In this document: piece after piece, positions 1 through 9,271 of the stretch
Position numbering within the stretch: position 1 is the first letter of the stretch
Layout: each line of letters opens with the position of its first letter
NCBI RefSeq assembly: GCF_000275725.1
Contig: NZ_AJTS01000013.1
Span: forward strand, 25,242-89,241
Length of the DNA: 64,000 bases
Direction of reading: 5' to 3'
Origin: Vreelandella stevensii S18214
Lineage (GTDB): Bacteria > Pseudomonadota > Gammaproteobacteria > Pseudomonadales > Halomonadaceae
Made by a program: the position numbers and the translations under genes
The notes under the pieces: generated by a model
What the model was told of the DNA's origin: nothing
What the model saw: only the letters and a program-made list of their open reading frames with translations
Database searches by the model: none

Positions 1-216
1 CAGCGTATATTCGGGATCGAAGCCAATGATCGAGTGGCGTGCCATGTGGCTATCTTCGCCCAGCGACTCCAGCATGTAGCAGGTGTCGAAGCGGCGCTCG
101 ATTTTCTGAAACAGGGCGAAGAAGTCGCAGTCTGCCGCCAGCGTCACGTAGTGCGGTTTACGAGGCAGTGTAAACGGCGTTGGGCCAGTGGTGTTGGCCT
201 GAGTGTGAGTGCTCAT
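1..216 (-). CDS. trpE: Anthranilate synthase component I, N-terminal part (runs off the window)
   Basis: The first 72 codons of a chorismate-using enzyme lie here; the rest is beyond the left edge. The visible part has the TrpE/PabB N-terminal pattern, with a segment reading MLESLGEDSHMARHSIIGFD that resembles the Trp-binding N-lobe of TrpE. The enzyme would turn chorismate plus ammonia or glutamine into anthranilate, the first step of tryptophan synthesis. The ATG overlaps the trpR stop codon as ATGA, so the two genes are probably translationally coupled and both sit behind the trp operator at 511-544. PabB is the alternative, but the TrpR neighbour and operator favour TrpE. Confidence 0.75.
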   Translation of the reverse strand, partial: MSTHTQANTTGPTPFTLPRKPHYVTLAADCDFFALFQKIERRFDTCYMLESLGEDSHMARHSIIGFDPEYTL

Positions 217-482
217 AAAGGGTCGTTCCGTGATGAAGATGACTGGTTCAGTGCGCGAGAGCCCCTGGATACCGTGGCAATACCGACCCCGAGGGTATCG
301 GCAATCTTGCGGTGGGGTACCCCTTCGTTGAGCAGCTTGAAAATCTGCAGACGCTTGCTGATTTCCTGGTACTCCGCTGGTGTCAGCAGGCTGGCCAGCG
401 CAGCGTCCATGGCCTCGGGGGTCTCGATGGCCACCAGATGGCGTACCAGCTCAGCCTGATAGTGTGACGGAGAGAGGGTCAT
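213..482 (-). CDS. trpR: Trp repressor
   Basis: An 89-residue TrpR-family protein, somewhat shorter than the 108-residue E. coli protein. The helix-turn-helix region reads KIADTLGVGIATVSRGSRAL, matching the E. coli pattern (LGAGIATITRGSNSL). TrpR binds operator DNA as a dimer with L-tryptophan as corepressor. It is the first gene of an apparent trpR-trpE unit: its stop codon shares bases with the trpE start (ATGA). With the operator just upstream of its own start, it should repress itself and trpE together. The start at 482 gives a complete TrpR fold and lies 28 bases from the operator. Confidence 0.88.
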   Translation of the reverse strand: MTLSPSHYQAELVRHLVAIETPEAMDAALASLLTPAEYQEISKRLQIFKLLNEGVPHRKIADTLGVGIATVSRGSRALNQSSSSRNDPL

Positions 483-510
483 GAGTGAGTCACCAGCGGT
501 CGATGAAAAC

Positions 511-544
511 GTGTTAATGTACTAGTACGCTAGTACATTAACAC
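511..544. promoter_or_regulatory. trp operator (TrpR binding site)
   Basis: An inverted repeat with 15-bp perfect arms (GTGTTAATGTACTAG and its complement) and a 4-base centre. The core GTACTAG....CTAGTAC matches the known E. coli trp operator (GTACTAGTTAACTAGTAC), and the symmetry continues beyond the classical operator. It sits 28 bp upstream of the trpR start, where bound TrpR would block the promoter. Confidence 0.88.
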
Positions 545-596
545 GAATAAGCGCCGGGTCAAGAGACATCTCGGCTGGCAGCATCGAAAACCGGGA

Positions 597-1163
597 TTAA
601 AACGGCAGGTGTAGCGAAGCGCTGAGCATATTGAGGTGGCTGAGCGTGGGCGTGTCGATACGCTCGTACTCGAAACGGCTGATTAACCGGTTGACGGTCA
701 TGGTGGCGCCGAAGCCTTGCAGCAGCGCCGTGCCGCCATCATCGGCATGGGGCTGGTACGCTTCACCCCGCCACTCGGTGAAGCCGGATTTGGCATAAAC
801 GCTGACGGCGCCCATGCGCACGCCTGCCACCAGGGCGCCACCCAGGCTCAGGGTATCCATGAGCAGCGGGCTCACCTGGGACGTAATGGGGACTTCTTCA
901 CTTTCGCGATAGGCGATCTCGGCACCGATATCCAGCCGTGGCAGCCGTTCGGGGCTGAAGCCTGCGGTCAGCCGAAAGCCGGTGGTGTTGGTGTCCAGGC
1001 TGCTTAGGTCGCTGCCTTCCAGCACCACGCCGTTATCCAGCCGAATCCACTCACCGTCGGGCGCTGCATACGCCAGCAATACCGTGTCGTCACTCGCCAG
1101 GGCGGTGGCGAAGGGCGCAGCGCTCACCAGCGTCAGGAGCAGGGTGCTTGCCAGGCGGTTCAT
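597..1163 (-). CDS. Outer-membrane beta-barrel family protein, function unknown
   Basis: A 188-residue protein with a clear Sec signal peptide (MNRLASTLLLTL.., likely cleavage after about residue 23, ..ALAS). The rest consists of alternating amphipathic stretches and ends in ..SASLHLPF with a C-terminal Phe, the usual signature for BAM-dependent outer-membrane insertion. The size suits a small eight-stranded barrel of the OmpA/OmpW transmembrane type. It appears monocistronic, between the trp operator and the methyltransferase gene. No specific substrate or role can be read from the sequence. Confidence 0.6.
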   Translation of the reverse strand: MNRLASTLLLTLVSAAPFATALASDDTVLLAYAAPDGEWIRLDNGVVLEGSDLSSLDTNTTGFRLTAGFSPERLPRLDIGAEIAYRESEEVPITSQVSPLLMDTLSLGGALVAGVRMGAVSVYAKSGFTEWRGEAYQPHADDGGTALLQGFGATMTVNRLISRFEYERIDTPTLSHLNMLSASLHLPF

Positions 1164-1240
1164 TGGCGTTCCTCTTGTCCTTGATCGTGACCTTATCGTT
1201 ATGCAGGCGGGTCGCAGTTTATCGAGTCAACCGTTACAGG

Positions 1241-2053
1241 TTAGCAACGGGCGCTGATTTCCACCACGTTAATTGCCTGTTGAGCGAGATTTTCCAGCAG
1301 GTGCTTGCCCATGGTCAGAAAGCGCTCGCCAAATACCCACTGGGGCGAGACGACCGCAGGCTGGGCGGTCTGCTCCTTTTGACGTTGACGCTGGCGCCAC
1401 GCCAAGGCGGTCTGGCTCCAATCCTCGTGGTGTTGCAAGGTGAAGCCTTGCCGTTGCAGCAGGGTAGTCAATGCCTCCAGGCTGAGCAGGTGCGAATGTT
1501 CGGGCCCTTCCGCCCAGGGCACCGGGAAGCGCAGCGCTGCCTGGTTCGAGCCGCCCACCACTTCGTGCATCACCAGCTGCCCGCCGGGGCGCAGCACTCG
1601 GCGGCACTGGGCCAGCACGCTTTCCGGGTCAGGCATGTTCATCAGGCTGTGCTGAAACACCACCGCATCGAAGCTCGCGTCGGTAAACGGCAGAGCGCTG
1701 GCATTTCCCGTCACCCAGCGCAATTTGCCGCCCATGGGGGTGGGCGTGAGTTGGCTGATGGCCCGGTTGAGCGCGCTGAAGCGGTGGGTGATATCCAGCC
1801 CGGTCATGTGCAGGCCCATGGCCGCGCCCTGGCGCATCAGCCCGCCCAGCCCGGCACCGATGTCCAGCACCTGGCTTTGCGGCTCGATCAGGGCCAACAG
1901 CCTGGCCGAGGCGGCCAAGCCACCGATATGCAGTTGGTCCAGTGGCGCGAGCTGGTGCAGCGTCGGACCCTCAGGATAATGGCTGCGCAACTGCTGGAGA
2001 ATCTCCTGGTCGCGCAGCCCCTGATCGTAGTGATGCGCCAGGGGCTTTGCCAT
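1241..2053 (-). CDS. Class I SAM-dependent methyltransferase
   Basis: A 270-residue protein with a standard Rossmann SAM-binding motif I (VLDIGAGLGGL, about residues 60-70), an acidic motif after the second strand (GLDIT), and post-motifs ..ALPFTDASFDAVVFQHSLMNM.. and LRPGGQLVMHEV, all typical of the UbiE/Methyltransf_11 group. The N-terminal YDQGLRDQEILQ region resembles sarcosine/dimethylglycine-type methyltransferases, but the substrate cannot be assigned. It begins only 5 bases after the acyl-CoA synthetase stop, so it may be the last gene of the liu transcript. It is likely cytoplasmic. Confidence 0.75.
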   Translation of the reverse strand: MAKPLAHHYDQGLRDQEILQQLRSHYPEGPTLHQLAPLDQLHIGGLAASARLLALIEPQSQVLDIGAGLGGLMRQGAAMGLHMTGLDITHRFSALNRAISQLTPTPMGGKLRWVTGNASALPFTDASFDAVVFQHSLMNMPDPESVLAQCRRVLRPGGQLVMHEVVGGSNQAALRFPVPWAEGPEHSHLLSLEALTTLLQRQGFTLQHHEDWSQTALAWRQRQRQKEQTAQPAVVSPQWVFGERFLTMGKHLLENLAQQAINVVEISARC

Positions 2054-2058
2054 GGCGG

Positions 2059-3771
2059 CTACTTCTGCTCGTCCAGGCCCAGCTCTTCTATCGAGATTTC
2101 GCGCATCTTGAACTTCTGGATCTTGCCGGTGACGGTCATGGGGAACGCATCCACGAACTTGAAGTAGCGTGGGATCTTGAAGTGAGTGATCTTGCCCTTG
2201 CAGTATTCGCGCAGGTCTTCACCGGTGATCTCGCCCGCGGTGGCGTTGAGCTTCACCCAGGCGATCAGCTCTTCGCCATACTTCTTGTCGGGTACGCCGG
2301 TGACCTGGACTTCGGAAATGGCCGGGTGGGCGTACAGAAACTCTTCGATCTCTTTCGGGTAGACGTTTTCACCGCCGCGAATCACCATGTCCTTGATACG
2401 CCCCACGATCTGGATGTAGCCCTCGTCATCCATGGTGGCCAGGTCGCCGGTATGCATCCAGCCTGCCTCGTCGATGGCTTCGGCGGTGGCTTTGTCGTTG
2501 TTCCAGTACTTGAGCATCACGCTATAGCCACGGGTGCACAGCTCGCCGATTTCTCCACGGGGCAGAATGCCGCCATTGCCTGGGTCGACGATCTTGCTTT
2601 CCAGGTGGGGCTGGGTACGGCCCACGGTGGAAACGCGCTTGTCGATGGTGTCGTTGGCGCCGGTCTGTGTCGACACCGGGCTGGTCTCGGTCATGCCATA
2701 GGCAATCTGCACGCCCTTCATGTTCATCTTGTCGATGACCTGTTTCATGATTTCGGCAGGGCAGATGGAGCCAGCCATGATCCCGGTTCGCAGCGACGAA
2801 AAGTCGGTCGACGCGAAGTCGGGGTGTTCGAGCTCGGCAATGAACATGGTGGGCACGCCGTAGAGGGCGGTGGCTTTCTGCTCATGGACGGCTTTCAGGA
2901 CTTTACCGGGGTCGAAGCCTTCGTCCGGGTAGATCATGGCGGCCCCATGGGTCATGCAGCCCAGGTTGCCCATGACCATGCCGAAGCAGTGGTAGAGCGG
3001 CACGGGGATCACCAGCCGGTCGGCGCTGGTAAAGCCCATGCTCTCTGCCACGAAAAAGCCGTTGTTGAGAATGTTGTGGTGGGAGAGTGTGGCCCCCTTG
3101 GGAAACCCCGTGGTGCCGGAGGTGTATTGAATGTTGATCGGGTCGTCGAACTGCAGGGTGGCTTGCAGGTCGTCCACTTCGGTCTGGCTGACGGTGTCGG
3201 CCTGGCCAATGAAGTCGGCCCAGCGCCACATGCCGCTGTGCTTCTCGTCGCTGAGATTGATGATGCACTGCAGCTGCGGCAGCTTATGGGCGTTCAGCGC
3301 CCCTTCGGCGCAGTGGTTCAGCTCGGGGGCCAGCTCGTACAGCATGGCGGTGTAGTTGGAGCTCTTGAACTGGTGGGCGGTGATCAAAAAGCGTGCGCCG
3401 GATTGGTTGAGCGCGTACTCCAGCTCGTGGGTCCGGTAAGAGGGGTTGATGTTGACCAGAATGGCACCGATCTTGGCGGTGGCAAACTGGCTCAGCGTCC
3501 ACTCGCTGCAGTTGGGTGCCCAGATGCCGACCCGGTCGCCTTTCTTGACCCCCATGGCAAGCAGGGCCCTAGCGCAGCGATTCACCTCCCGCTGCAGTTC
3601 TCGGTAGCTCCAGTGAATGTTCTGGTGCAGTGCGATCAACGCGTCGTTGTCCGGGTATTGGGCGGCAATCTGGTCGAACTTGTCGCCAATGGTCATGCCC
3701 AGCAAGGGTTTGTCGGCGGTGCTGCTGGTGTAGCTGGGCAGGGCGCTGGAAAGCGGTGCAGATGATGCCAT
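2059..3771 (-). CDS. AMP-forming acyl-CoA synthetase (ACSF2/FadD-like)
   Basis: A 570-residue member of the ANL adenylating superfamily. The P-loop-like AMP motif [13 protein letters not shown] lies near residue 217, the motif YGMTETSP near 358, and the C-terminal domain has [12 protein letters not shown] and the catalytic lysine region [11 protein letters not shown]. It converts a carboxylic acid, ATP and CoA to acyl-CoA. It lies just downstream of liuE in the same direction (74-bp gap), which suggests that it activates a branched-chain or short/medium-chain acid entering or leaving leucine catabolism, such as isovalerate or acetoacetate. That substrate is inference from context. The start at 3771 gives full family length. 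Confidence 0.85.
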   Translation of the reverse strand: MASSAPLSSALPSYTSSTADKPLLGMTIGDKFDQIAAQYPDNDALIALHQNIHWSYRELQREVNRCARALLAMGVKKGDRVGIWAPNCSEWTLSQFATAKIGAILVNINPSYRTHELEYALNQSGARFLITAHQFKSSNYTAMLYELAPELNHCAEGALNAHKLPQLQCIINLSDEKHSGMWRWADFIGQADTVSQTEVDDLQATLQFDDPINIQYTSGTTGFPKGATLSHHNILNNGFFVAESMGFTSADRLVIPVPLYHCFGMVMGNLGCMTHGAAMIYPDEGFDPGKVLKAVHEQKATALYGVPTMFIAELEHPDFASTDFSSLRTGIMAGSICPAEIMKQVIDKMNMKGVQIAYGMTETSPVSTQTGANDTIDKRVSTVGRTQPHLESKIVDPGNGGILPRGEIGELCTRGYSVMLKYWNNDKATAEAIDEAGWMHTGDLATMDDEGYIQIVGRIKDMVIRGGENVYPKEIEEFLYAHPAISEVQVTGVPDKKYGEELIAWVKLNATAGEITGEDLREYCKGKITHFKIPRYFKFVDAFPMTVTGKIQKFKMREISIEELGLDEQK

Positions 3772-3845
3772 GGTGAGTCTCTCCGAAATCTTTTTGTTGT
3801 CTGAACGGGAAGTGAAGCGTTTTTAATTATTAGGGCCGGGCCGTA

Positions 3846-4763
3846 CTAGCCGGGAGTGCGCTGTGTGCACCCTCTGGCCAGCGCCACTTTGGCGCTGGGC
3901 TGGCGGCCCAACTGCCGCGTGATCCAGTCGCCGGTGTCGATCACCGCTTGCAGGTCGATGCCGGTCTCGATGCCGAGTCCTTGCAGCAGGTACAGCACGT
4001 CTTCCATGGCCACGTTGCCGGAGGCACCCTTGGCATAGGGGCAGCCACCGAGGCCTGCCGTGGCGGCATCGATGACGCCGACGCCCTCTTCCAGTACGGC
4101 GTACAGGTTGGCGATGGCCATGCCGTAAGTGTCATGGAAATGCGCGGCTAGCCGTTCGATGGGCACGTGTTGAACGGTGGCTTCGATCATGCGTTTGGCG
4201 GCCAGCGGCGTGCCGGTACCGATGGTGTCCCCGAGGGAAATCTCGTAACAGCCCATGTCGTAGAGCGCTTTCGCCACCTCGGCGACTTTCTGCGGGGCGA
4301 TGTCCCCTTCGTAGGGGCACCCCAGCACGCAGGAGACGTAGCCACGCACTCGCACGCCTGCCTCGTTGGCCCGTGCGAGCACTGGCTCAAAGCGTGCCAG
4401 CGACTCGGTGATCGAGCAGTTGATGTTCTTCTGCGAGAACGCTTCCGAGGCGGCGCCAAACACGGCGACCTCCTCGACGCCCACGTCCAGAGCGCCTTCC
4501 AGCCCCTTCAGGTTTGGCGTGAGGGCGGAATACACCACGCCGGGCTGGCGCTTGATGCCGCGCATCACCTCGGCGGCATCGCCCATCTGCGGTACCCACT
4601 TGGGAGAAACGAAGCTGGCGGCTTCGATATGCCGCAGGCCGGCGGCTGCCAGGCGCTCGATCAGCGCGATCTTGGTGGCAGTGGGCACCAGGGTGCCCGG
4701 TTCGTTCTGCAGCCCGTCACGAGGGGCCATTTCAAACAGCTTGATAGCCGTAGGCAGTGCCAT
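3846..4763 (-). CDS. liuE: Hydroxymethylglutaryl-CoA lyase
   Basis: A 305-residue HMG-CoA lyase, cleaving HMG-CoA to acetyl-CoA and acetoacetate at the end of leucine degradation. The metal-binding HMGL-like TIM barrel starts with EMAPRDGLQNE, and the diagnostic active-site loop GLGGCPYAKGASGN is present with its catalytic Cys. The ATG at 4763 is chosen because it precedes the family N-terminus MALPTAIKLFEMAP and lies 10 bases after the liuD stop. Fifth structural gene of the liu operon. Confidence 0.93.
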   Translation of the reverse strand: MALPTAIKLFEMAPRDGLQNEPGTLVPTATKIALIERLAAAGLRHIEAASFVSPKWVPQMGDAAEVMRGIKRQPGVVYSALTPNLKGLEGALDVGVEEVAVFGAASEAFSQKNINCSITESLARFEPVLARANEAGVRVRGYVSCVLGCPYEGDIAPQKVAEVAKALYDMGCYEISLGDTIGTGTPLAAKRMIEATVQHVPIERLAAHFHDTYGMAIANLYAVLEEGVGVIDAATAGLGGCPYAKGASGNVAMEDVLYLLQGLGIETGIDLQAVIDTGDWITRQLGRQPSAKVALARGCTQRTPG

Positions 4764-4773
4764 GGAAAAGCTC

Positions 4774-6810
4774 CTATTCGCTGGGGGCAAAGTCGAGCAG
4801 CACGTCACCCTGGCTGACCGTGTCGCCTGCCTGGAAGTGGAACGTGGCCACGCTGCCGTGGGTCGGTGCCGTCATGGTGTGCTCCATTTTCATGGCCTCC
4901 ATGACCATCAAGGGCATGCCTTTTTCTACCGTGGTGCCGGGTTCGACCAGCAGCGCCACGACGGTGCCGTGCATGGGGGCGGTAAGGGTCGCCTCGGTTT
5001 CCTGATGGCCGTGGTCGATGGCGTCGATACGCTGCCAGAGCAGGCGGGTTTCGCCGCTGGGCTCGGCCATCACGACGACATTGCCGTCCCGATAGGCCTG
5101 CAGGCGACGGCGATGGCCGTCGAGGGTCACCGCCACCGCATCGCCTGCCATCGGTTGCAGGCTGGCGCTGAGCGTTTGCTCGCCGATGGTCAGCTGCCAC
5201 TGGGCGTCCAGGCTCGTGCGTTTGCCCTCCACCACGACCAGGCTGTCACTCTCCGAGCCTTGTGCCGCGCTGGGGTCGCACAGCGTGATGCGGATGGTGT
5301 GCGGGGCATTGAGCCGGAAGCCGTCGTGGCGGTCCCAGGGCGAGTCGCTTTCGCACTCCTGAGCCAGCTGGTGCAGCCCGATCAGCGCTGCGCTGGCATA
5401 GTCCTGCGTGGTGTAGCGACGTGGCGCGAACAGCGTCGCTTCGTTGCGTTCGATGAAGCGCGTGTCTAGCTCGACGTTCTTGAAGCCGGGGTGATTGGCC
5501 AGCCGCTGCAGGAAGGCGCGGTTGGTCACCACTCCCTGCACATCCAGCGCGGCCAGCGCCCGGTTCAAGGTGGCCAGCGCGGCGTCGCGGTCGACACCGT
5601 GCACGATCAACTTGGCCAGCATGGGGTCGTAGTGCATCGACACGCGATCGCCGCTCTCCACGCCGCTGTCCAGGCGCACCTGGTCGGCGGCCAGGCCCGC
5701 GCCTTCGGTGTCCAGTTCGAAGCGGGCCAGCAGGCCGGTGGCAGGCAAGAAGTCCTGCTCCGGGTCCTCGGCGTAGAGCCTCGCCTCGAAGCTGTGACCG
5801 GTGATGGTCAGCTCGTCCTGGTGACAGGGCAGCGGCTCGCCCATGGCGACTCTCAATTGCCACTCCACCAGATCCTGGCCGGTGATCATCTCGGTGACGG
5901 GGTGCTCCACCTGCAGGCGGGTGTTCATCTCCATGAAGTAGAACGAGCCGTCGGCGTCCAGAAGGAACTCCACCGTGCCCGCGCCCACGTAGCCGATCTC
6001 CTTGGCAGCGCGAACGGCGGCCTCGCCCATGGCAGAGCGCAGCTCGGGCGTCATGCCGGGGGCGGGGGCTTCTTCAATGACTTTCTGGTGGCGACGCTGC
6101 ACGCTGCAGTCGCGCTCGAAGAGGTACACGCCTTGGCCGTAGCGGTCACAAAAGACCTGTACCTCTACATGGCGGGGCTGCACCAGATACTTTTCGATCA
6201 GCATGCGGTCGTCGCCAAAGGCGGCTTTCGATTCCCGGCGGCAGCCGTCCAGCGCTGCCTTGAAGCCTTCGCCGCTTTCGACCACGCGCATGCCCTTGCC
6301 GCCGCCGCCTGCGCTGGCCTTCAGCATCACCGGGTAGCCAATCTTGTCGGCTTCGGCGCGCAGCAGGGCGTCATCCTGGTCGTCGCCATGATAGCCCGGT
6401 ACCAGCGGCACCCCCGCGTTGGCCATGCGTGCCTTGGCCGCCGATTTGTCGCCCATGGCGGCAATGGCGGAAGCGGGCGGGCCAACGAAGGTAATACCGG
6501 CCTGTTCCAGCGCTTTGACGAAGGTGCCGTTTTCGGACAGAAAGCCGTAACCGGGGTGAATGGCGCCGGTGCCGGTGCGTTGGGCGGCGTCGATCACTGC
6601 CTCGATGTTCAGGTAGCTTTCTCGGGCGGCCGCCGGGCCAAGACGCACGGCCTCGTCGGCTTCCCGCACATGGCGGGCGGTGGCATCGGCATCCGAGTAG
6701 ACCGCCACGGTTTTCAGCCCCAGGCGGCGGGCGGTGCGCATCACGCGGCAGGCAATTTCACCCCGGTTGGCTACCAGTAGGGTATCGAAGGGGGTCGGGG
6801 TAGGCGTCAT
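4774..6810 (-). CDS. liuD: 3-methylcrotonyl-CoA carboxylase, biotin-carrying alpha subunit
   Basis: A 678-residue fusion of biotin carboxylase (ATP-grasp motif GGGGKGMRVV near residue 170, then RDCSVQRRHQKVIEEAPAP), a BT-type middle domain and a C-terminal biotin carrier domain with the biotinylation site EAMKMEH near residue 640. With LiuB it carboxylates 3-methylcrotonyl-CoA to 3-methylglutaconyl-CoA. The start overlaps the liuC stop (ATGA, 6807-6810), indicating coupling. The length and order within liuABCDE distinguish it from the acetyl-, propionyl- and geranyl-CoA carboxylases. Confidence 0.93.
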   Translation of the reverse strand: MTPTPTPFDTLLVANRGEIACRVMRTARRLGLKTVAVYSDADATARHVREADEAVRLGPAAARESYLNIEAVIDAAQRTGTGAIHPGYGFLSENGTFVKALEQAGITFVGPPASAIAAMGDKSAAKARMANAGVPLVPGYHGDDQDDALLRAEADKIGYPVMLKASAGGGGKGMRVVESGEGFKAALDGCRRESKAAFGDDRMLIEKYLVQPRHVEVQVFCDRYGQGVYLFERDCSVQRRHQKVIEEAPAPGMTPELRSAMGEAAVRAAKEIGYVGAGTVEFLLDADGSFYFMEMNTRLQVEHPVTEMITGQDLVEWQLRVAMGEPLPCHQDELTITGHSFEARLYAEDPEQDFLPATGLLARFELDTEGAGLAADQVRLDSGVESGDRVSMHYDPMLAKLIVHGVDRDAALATLNRALAALDVQGVVTNRAFLQRLANHPGFKNVELDTRFIERNEATLFAPRRYTTQDYASAALIGLHQLAQECESDSPWDRHDGFRLNAPHTIRITLCDPSAAQGSESDSLVVVEGKRTSLDAQWQLTIGEQTLSASLQPMAGDAVAVTLDGHRRRLQAYRDGNVVVMAEPSGETRLLWQRIDAIDHGHQETEATLTAPMHGTVVALLVEPGTTVEKGMPLMVMEAMKMEHTMTAPTHGSVATFHFQAGDTVSQGDVLLDFAPSE

Positions 6811-7631
6811 GAGCGTGGCTCCGCGGCGTGTTGGTGTTCTTCGGGGGATGTCCAGGCGGGGCGGCGCTTGTCGAAAAAGCTGGCCAGGCCCTCCTGGCCT
6901 TCTTCACTGACCCGCAGTTGGGCGATGACCTGGCAGGTGTGCTCGCGGGTGGCATCCGAGTCCGGGGCCTGAGCCACGCTGGCCAGCAGGGCTTTGGTTG
7001 CCCGCTGCGCCTGAGGAGAGCCCTTGGCCAGGGTGTCGATCATGGTATCGATGGCGTGATCCAGCGCATCGTGTTCGACCACCTGGTGGGCGAGCCCCAG
7101 CTGCAGCGCGGTGGGGGCATCCATGATTTCGGCGCTTAGCGCGTAGCGGCGCATCTGCCGTTGGCCAAGGGCGCGCTGGACGTAAGGGCTGATCACGGCC
7201 GGTGACAGGCCGATATTGACCTCCGACAAACAAAACCGAGCCTTCTCGGAAGCGATGACGATGTCGCAGCAGGCGGCAAGCCCGACCGCGCCACCGAACG
7301 CGGCGCCCTGTACACGGCACAGGGTGGGGCAGGGCAGCGTGTCCAGGCCGTGCATCAGCGCCGCCAGCTTGTGTGAATCGGCCAGGTTGTCGGCCAGGTC
7401 GTAATCGACCATGCGCTTCATCCAGTTCAGGTCCGCACCGGCCGAAAAGCTCTTGCCCTCGGAGCCGAGGACCACCACGCGCACGTCGCCTGCGCTGGCC
7501 AGATCGTGCAGGGTTTCCAGATGACCGTTCAGTTCGGCGATCAAGCGATCGTCAAAGGCGTTGTGCACCTTTGGGCGGTTCAAGGTCAGCCGGGCGACAC
7601 CCGATTCGATAACCAGGGTTGAGTAAGCCAT
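6807..7631 (-). CDS. liuC: Methylglutaconyl-CoA hydratase
   Basis: A 274-residue crotonase-fold protein. It hydrates 3-methylglutaconyl-CoA to HMG-CoA. The oxyanion-hole segments are visible (GKSFSAGADLNWMKRM near residue 60 and GAAFGGAVGLAACCDIVIA near 110), as is the SEVNIGLSPAVISPYV loop. It sits between liuB (10-base gap) and liuD (4-base overlap), the canonical operon position. Confidence 0.92.
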   Translation of the reverse strand: MAYSTLVIESGVARLTLNRPKVHNAFDDRLIAELNGHLETLHDLASAGDVRVVVLGSEGKSFSAGADLNWMKRMVDYDLADNLADSHKLAALMHGLDTLPCPTLCRVQGAAFGGAVGLAACCDIVIASEKARFCLSEVNIGLSPAVISPYVQRALGQRQMRRYALSAEIMDAPTALQLGLAHQVVEHDALDHAIDTMIDTLAKGSPQAQRATKALLASVAQAPDSDATREHTCQVIAQLRVSEEGQEGLASFFDKRRPAWTSPEEHQHAAEPRS

Positions 7632-7641
7632 GTGATGCCCC

Positions 7642-9249
7642 TTACATCCGGAACACGCCGAAGCGCGTCTCTTTGATTTCTGCGTTCATGGCGGCGGCCA
7701 ACGAGAGACCCAGCACGTCGCGGGTTTGCAGCGGGTCGATGACTCCGTCATCCCACAGGCGCGCGCTGGCGTAGTAGGGGTGGCCCTGGTGCTCGTACTG
7801 GTCGCGGGTGGGCTGTTTGAAGGCCTCTTCGTCTGCCTTGCTCCATTCCCGGCCTTCTCGTTCGTACTGCTCGCGCTTCACCTGGGAAAGTACGCCTGCT
7901 GCCTGCTCGCCGCCCATTACGGAAATACGCGCATTGGGCCACATGAACAGCAGATTGGGATCGTAGGCTCGGCCACACATACCGTAGTTGCCAGCACCGA
8001 AGCTGCCGCCAATCAGCACGGTGTACTTCGGTACGTTGGCGCAGGCCACGGCGGTGACCAGCTTGGCGCCGTGCTTGGCGATGCCTTCGTGCTCGTATTT
8101 GGAGCCAACCATGAAGCCGGTGATGTTCTGCAGGAAGACCAGCGGAATCTTGCGCTGGGCACACAGTTCGATGAAATGTGCGCCTTTCACGGCGCTTTCC
8201 GAAAACAGCACGCCGTTGTTGGCGACGATACCCACCGGGTAGCCGTGGATATGTGCAAAGCCGGTCACCAGGGTGTCGCCGTAGTAGCGCTTGAACTCAT
8301 CGAAATCAGAGCCATCGACAATACGGCCGATCACTTCGCGCACGTCGTAAGGTTTTTTCAGATCGGTGCCGACGATGCCGTACAGCTCTGCGGGGTCGAG
8401 ACTTGGCGGCCTGGGGGGTTGCATGGCGAGCTGGCCACGCTTTTGCCAGTTGAGCCGGGACACGCAGGCCCGTGCTAGCTGCAGCGCATGGGCGTCGTTT
8501 TCGGCGTAGTGGTCGGCCACGCCGCTGATGCGGGTGTGCACATCGGCGCCGCCCAGGTCTTCAGCGCTGATGTTTTCCCCGGTCGCTGCTTTGACCAGCG
8601 GTGGACCGCCCAAAAAGATCGTCCCCTGCTCCTTGACGATAATGGACTCGTCCGCCATGGCGGGCACATAAGCACCGCCTGCGGTGCAGGAGCCCATGAC
8701 CACCGCGATTTGCGGGATACCCTCGGCAGAGAGCGTGGCCTGGTTGTAGAAGATCCGGCCGAAGTGGTCGCGGTCGGGGAAGACCTCGTCCTGGCGGGGC
8801 AGGAAAGCCCCGCCGGAATCGACCAGGTAGATGCACGGCAGGCGGTGCTTGCGAGCCACTTCCTGGGCGCGCAGGTGCTTTTTCACCGTCAGCGGGAAAT
8901 AGGTGCCGCCCTTGACCGTGGCATCGTTGGCCACAATCACGCACTCCACCCCCGATACTCGGCCAATCCCGGTGACCACCCCGGCGGCGGGCACATCGCT
9001 GTCGTAAACGTGATGGGCTGCCAGCGCAGAAAATTCCAGAAACGGCGAGCCTTCATCGATCAAGTGGTCGATACGGTCACGTACGAACAGCTTGCCACGG
9101 CTTTCGTGGCGGCTGCGGGCGTTGGCGCCGCCGCCCTGGGCGATGGCCGCGGTCAGCTCACGCAGCTTGTTCACTTCCCCCAGCATGGCGGCCTCGTTGG
9201 CCTGAAACACATCGCTGCGCGGGTTGATCTGTGTCGAGAGTGTGCTCAT
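7642..9249 (-). CDS. liuB: 3-methylcrotonyl-CoA carboxylase, carboxyltransferase beta subunit
   Basis: A 535-residue carboxyltransferase of the MccB/PccB family, with paired crotonase-like domains. Typical segments include [11 protein letters not shown] and the C-terminal [16 protein letters not shown] and [14 protein letters not shown]. It transfers the carboxyl group from biotin on LiuD to 3-methylcrotonyl-CoA. The ATG at 9249 is preferred over an upstream in-frame start because it lies 22 bases after the liuA stop and gives the family N-terminus [13 protein letters not shown]. Confidence 0.93.
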   Translation of the reverse strand: MSTLSTQINPRSDVFQANEAAMLGEVNKLRELTAAIAQGGGANARSRHESRGKLFVRDRIDHLIDEGSPFLEFSALAAHHVYDSDVPAAGVVTGIGRVSGVECVIVANDATVKGGTYFPLTVKKHLRAQEVARKHRLPCIYLVDSGGAFLPRQDEVFPDRDHFGRIFYNQATLSAEGIPQIAVVMGSCTAGGAYVPAMADESIIVKEQGTIFLGGPPLVKAATGENISAEDLGGADVHTRISGVADHYAENDAHALQLARACVSRLNWQKRGQLAMQPPRPPSLDPAELYGIVGTDLKKPYDVREVIGRIVDGSDFDEFKRYYGDTLVTGFAHIHGYPVGIVANNGVLFSESAVKGAHFIELCAQRKIPLVFLQNITGFMVGSKYEHEGIAKHGAKLVTAVACANVPKYTVLIGGSFGAGNYGMCGRAYDPNLLFMWPNARISVMGGEQAAGVLSQVKREQYEREGREWSKADEEAFKQPTRDQYEHQGHPYYASARLWDDGVIDPLQTRDVLGLSLAAAMNAEIKETRFGVFRM

Positions 9250-9271
9250 GGCGCAAACCTTCCTGAGTCGA

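Noticed and set aside
1942-3765. A long open frame (over 600 codons) on the plus strand opposite the acyl-CoA synthetase
   Set aside because: It is antisense to a clear AMP-forming synthetase with all motifs, and its translation has the His/Gly/Val-rich look of a GC-rich shadow frame. No family signature.
5491-6780. A 429-codon plus-strand frame opposite liuD
   Set aside because: Shadow of the biotin carboxylase gene; composition bias without motifs.
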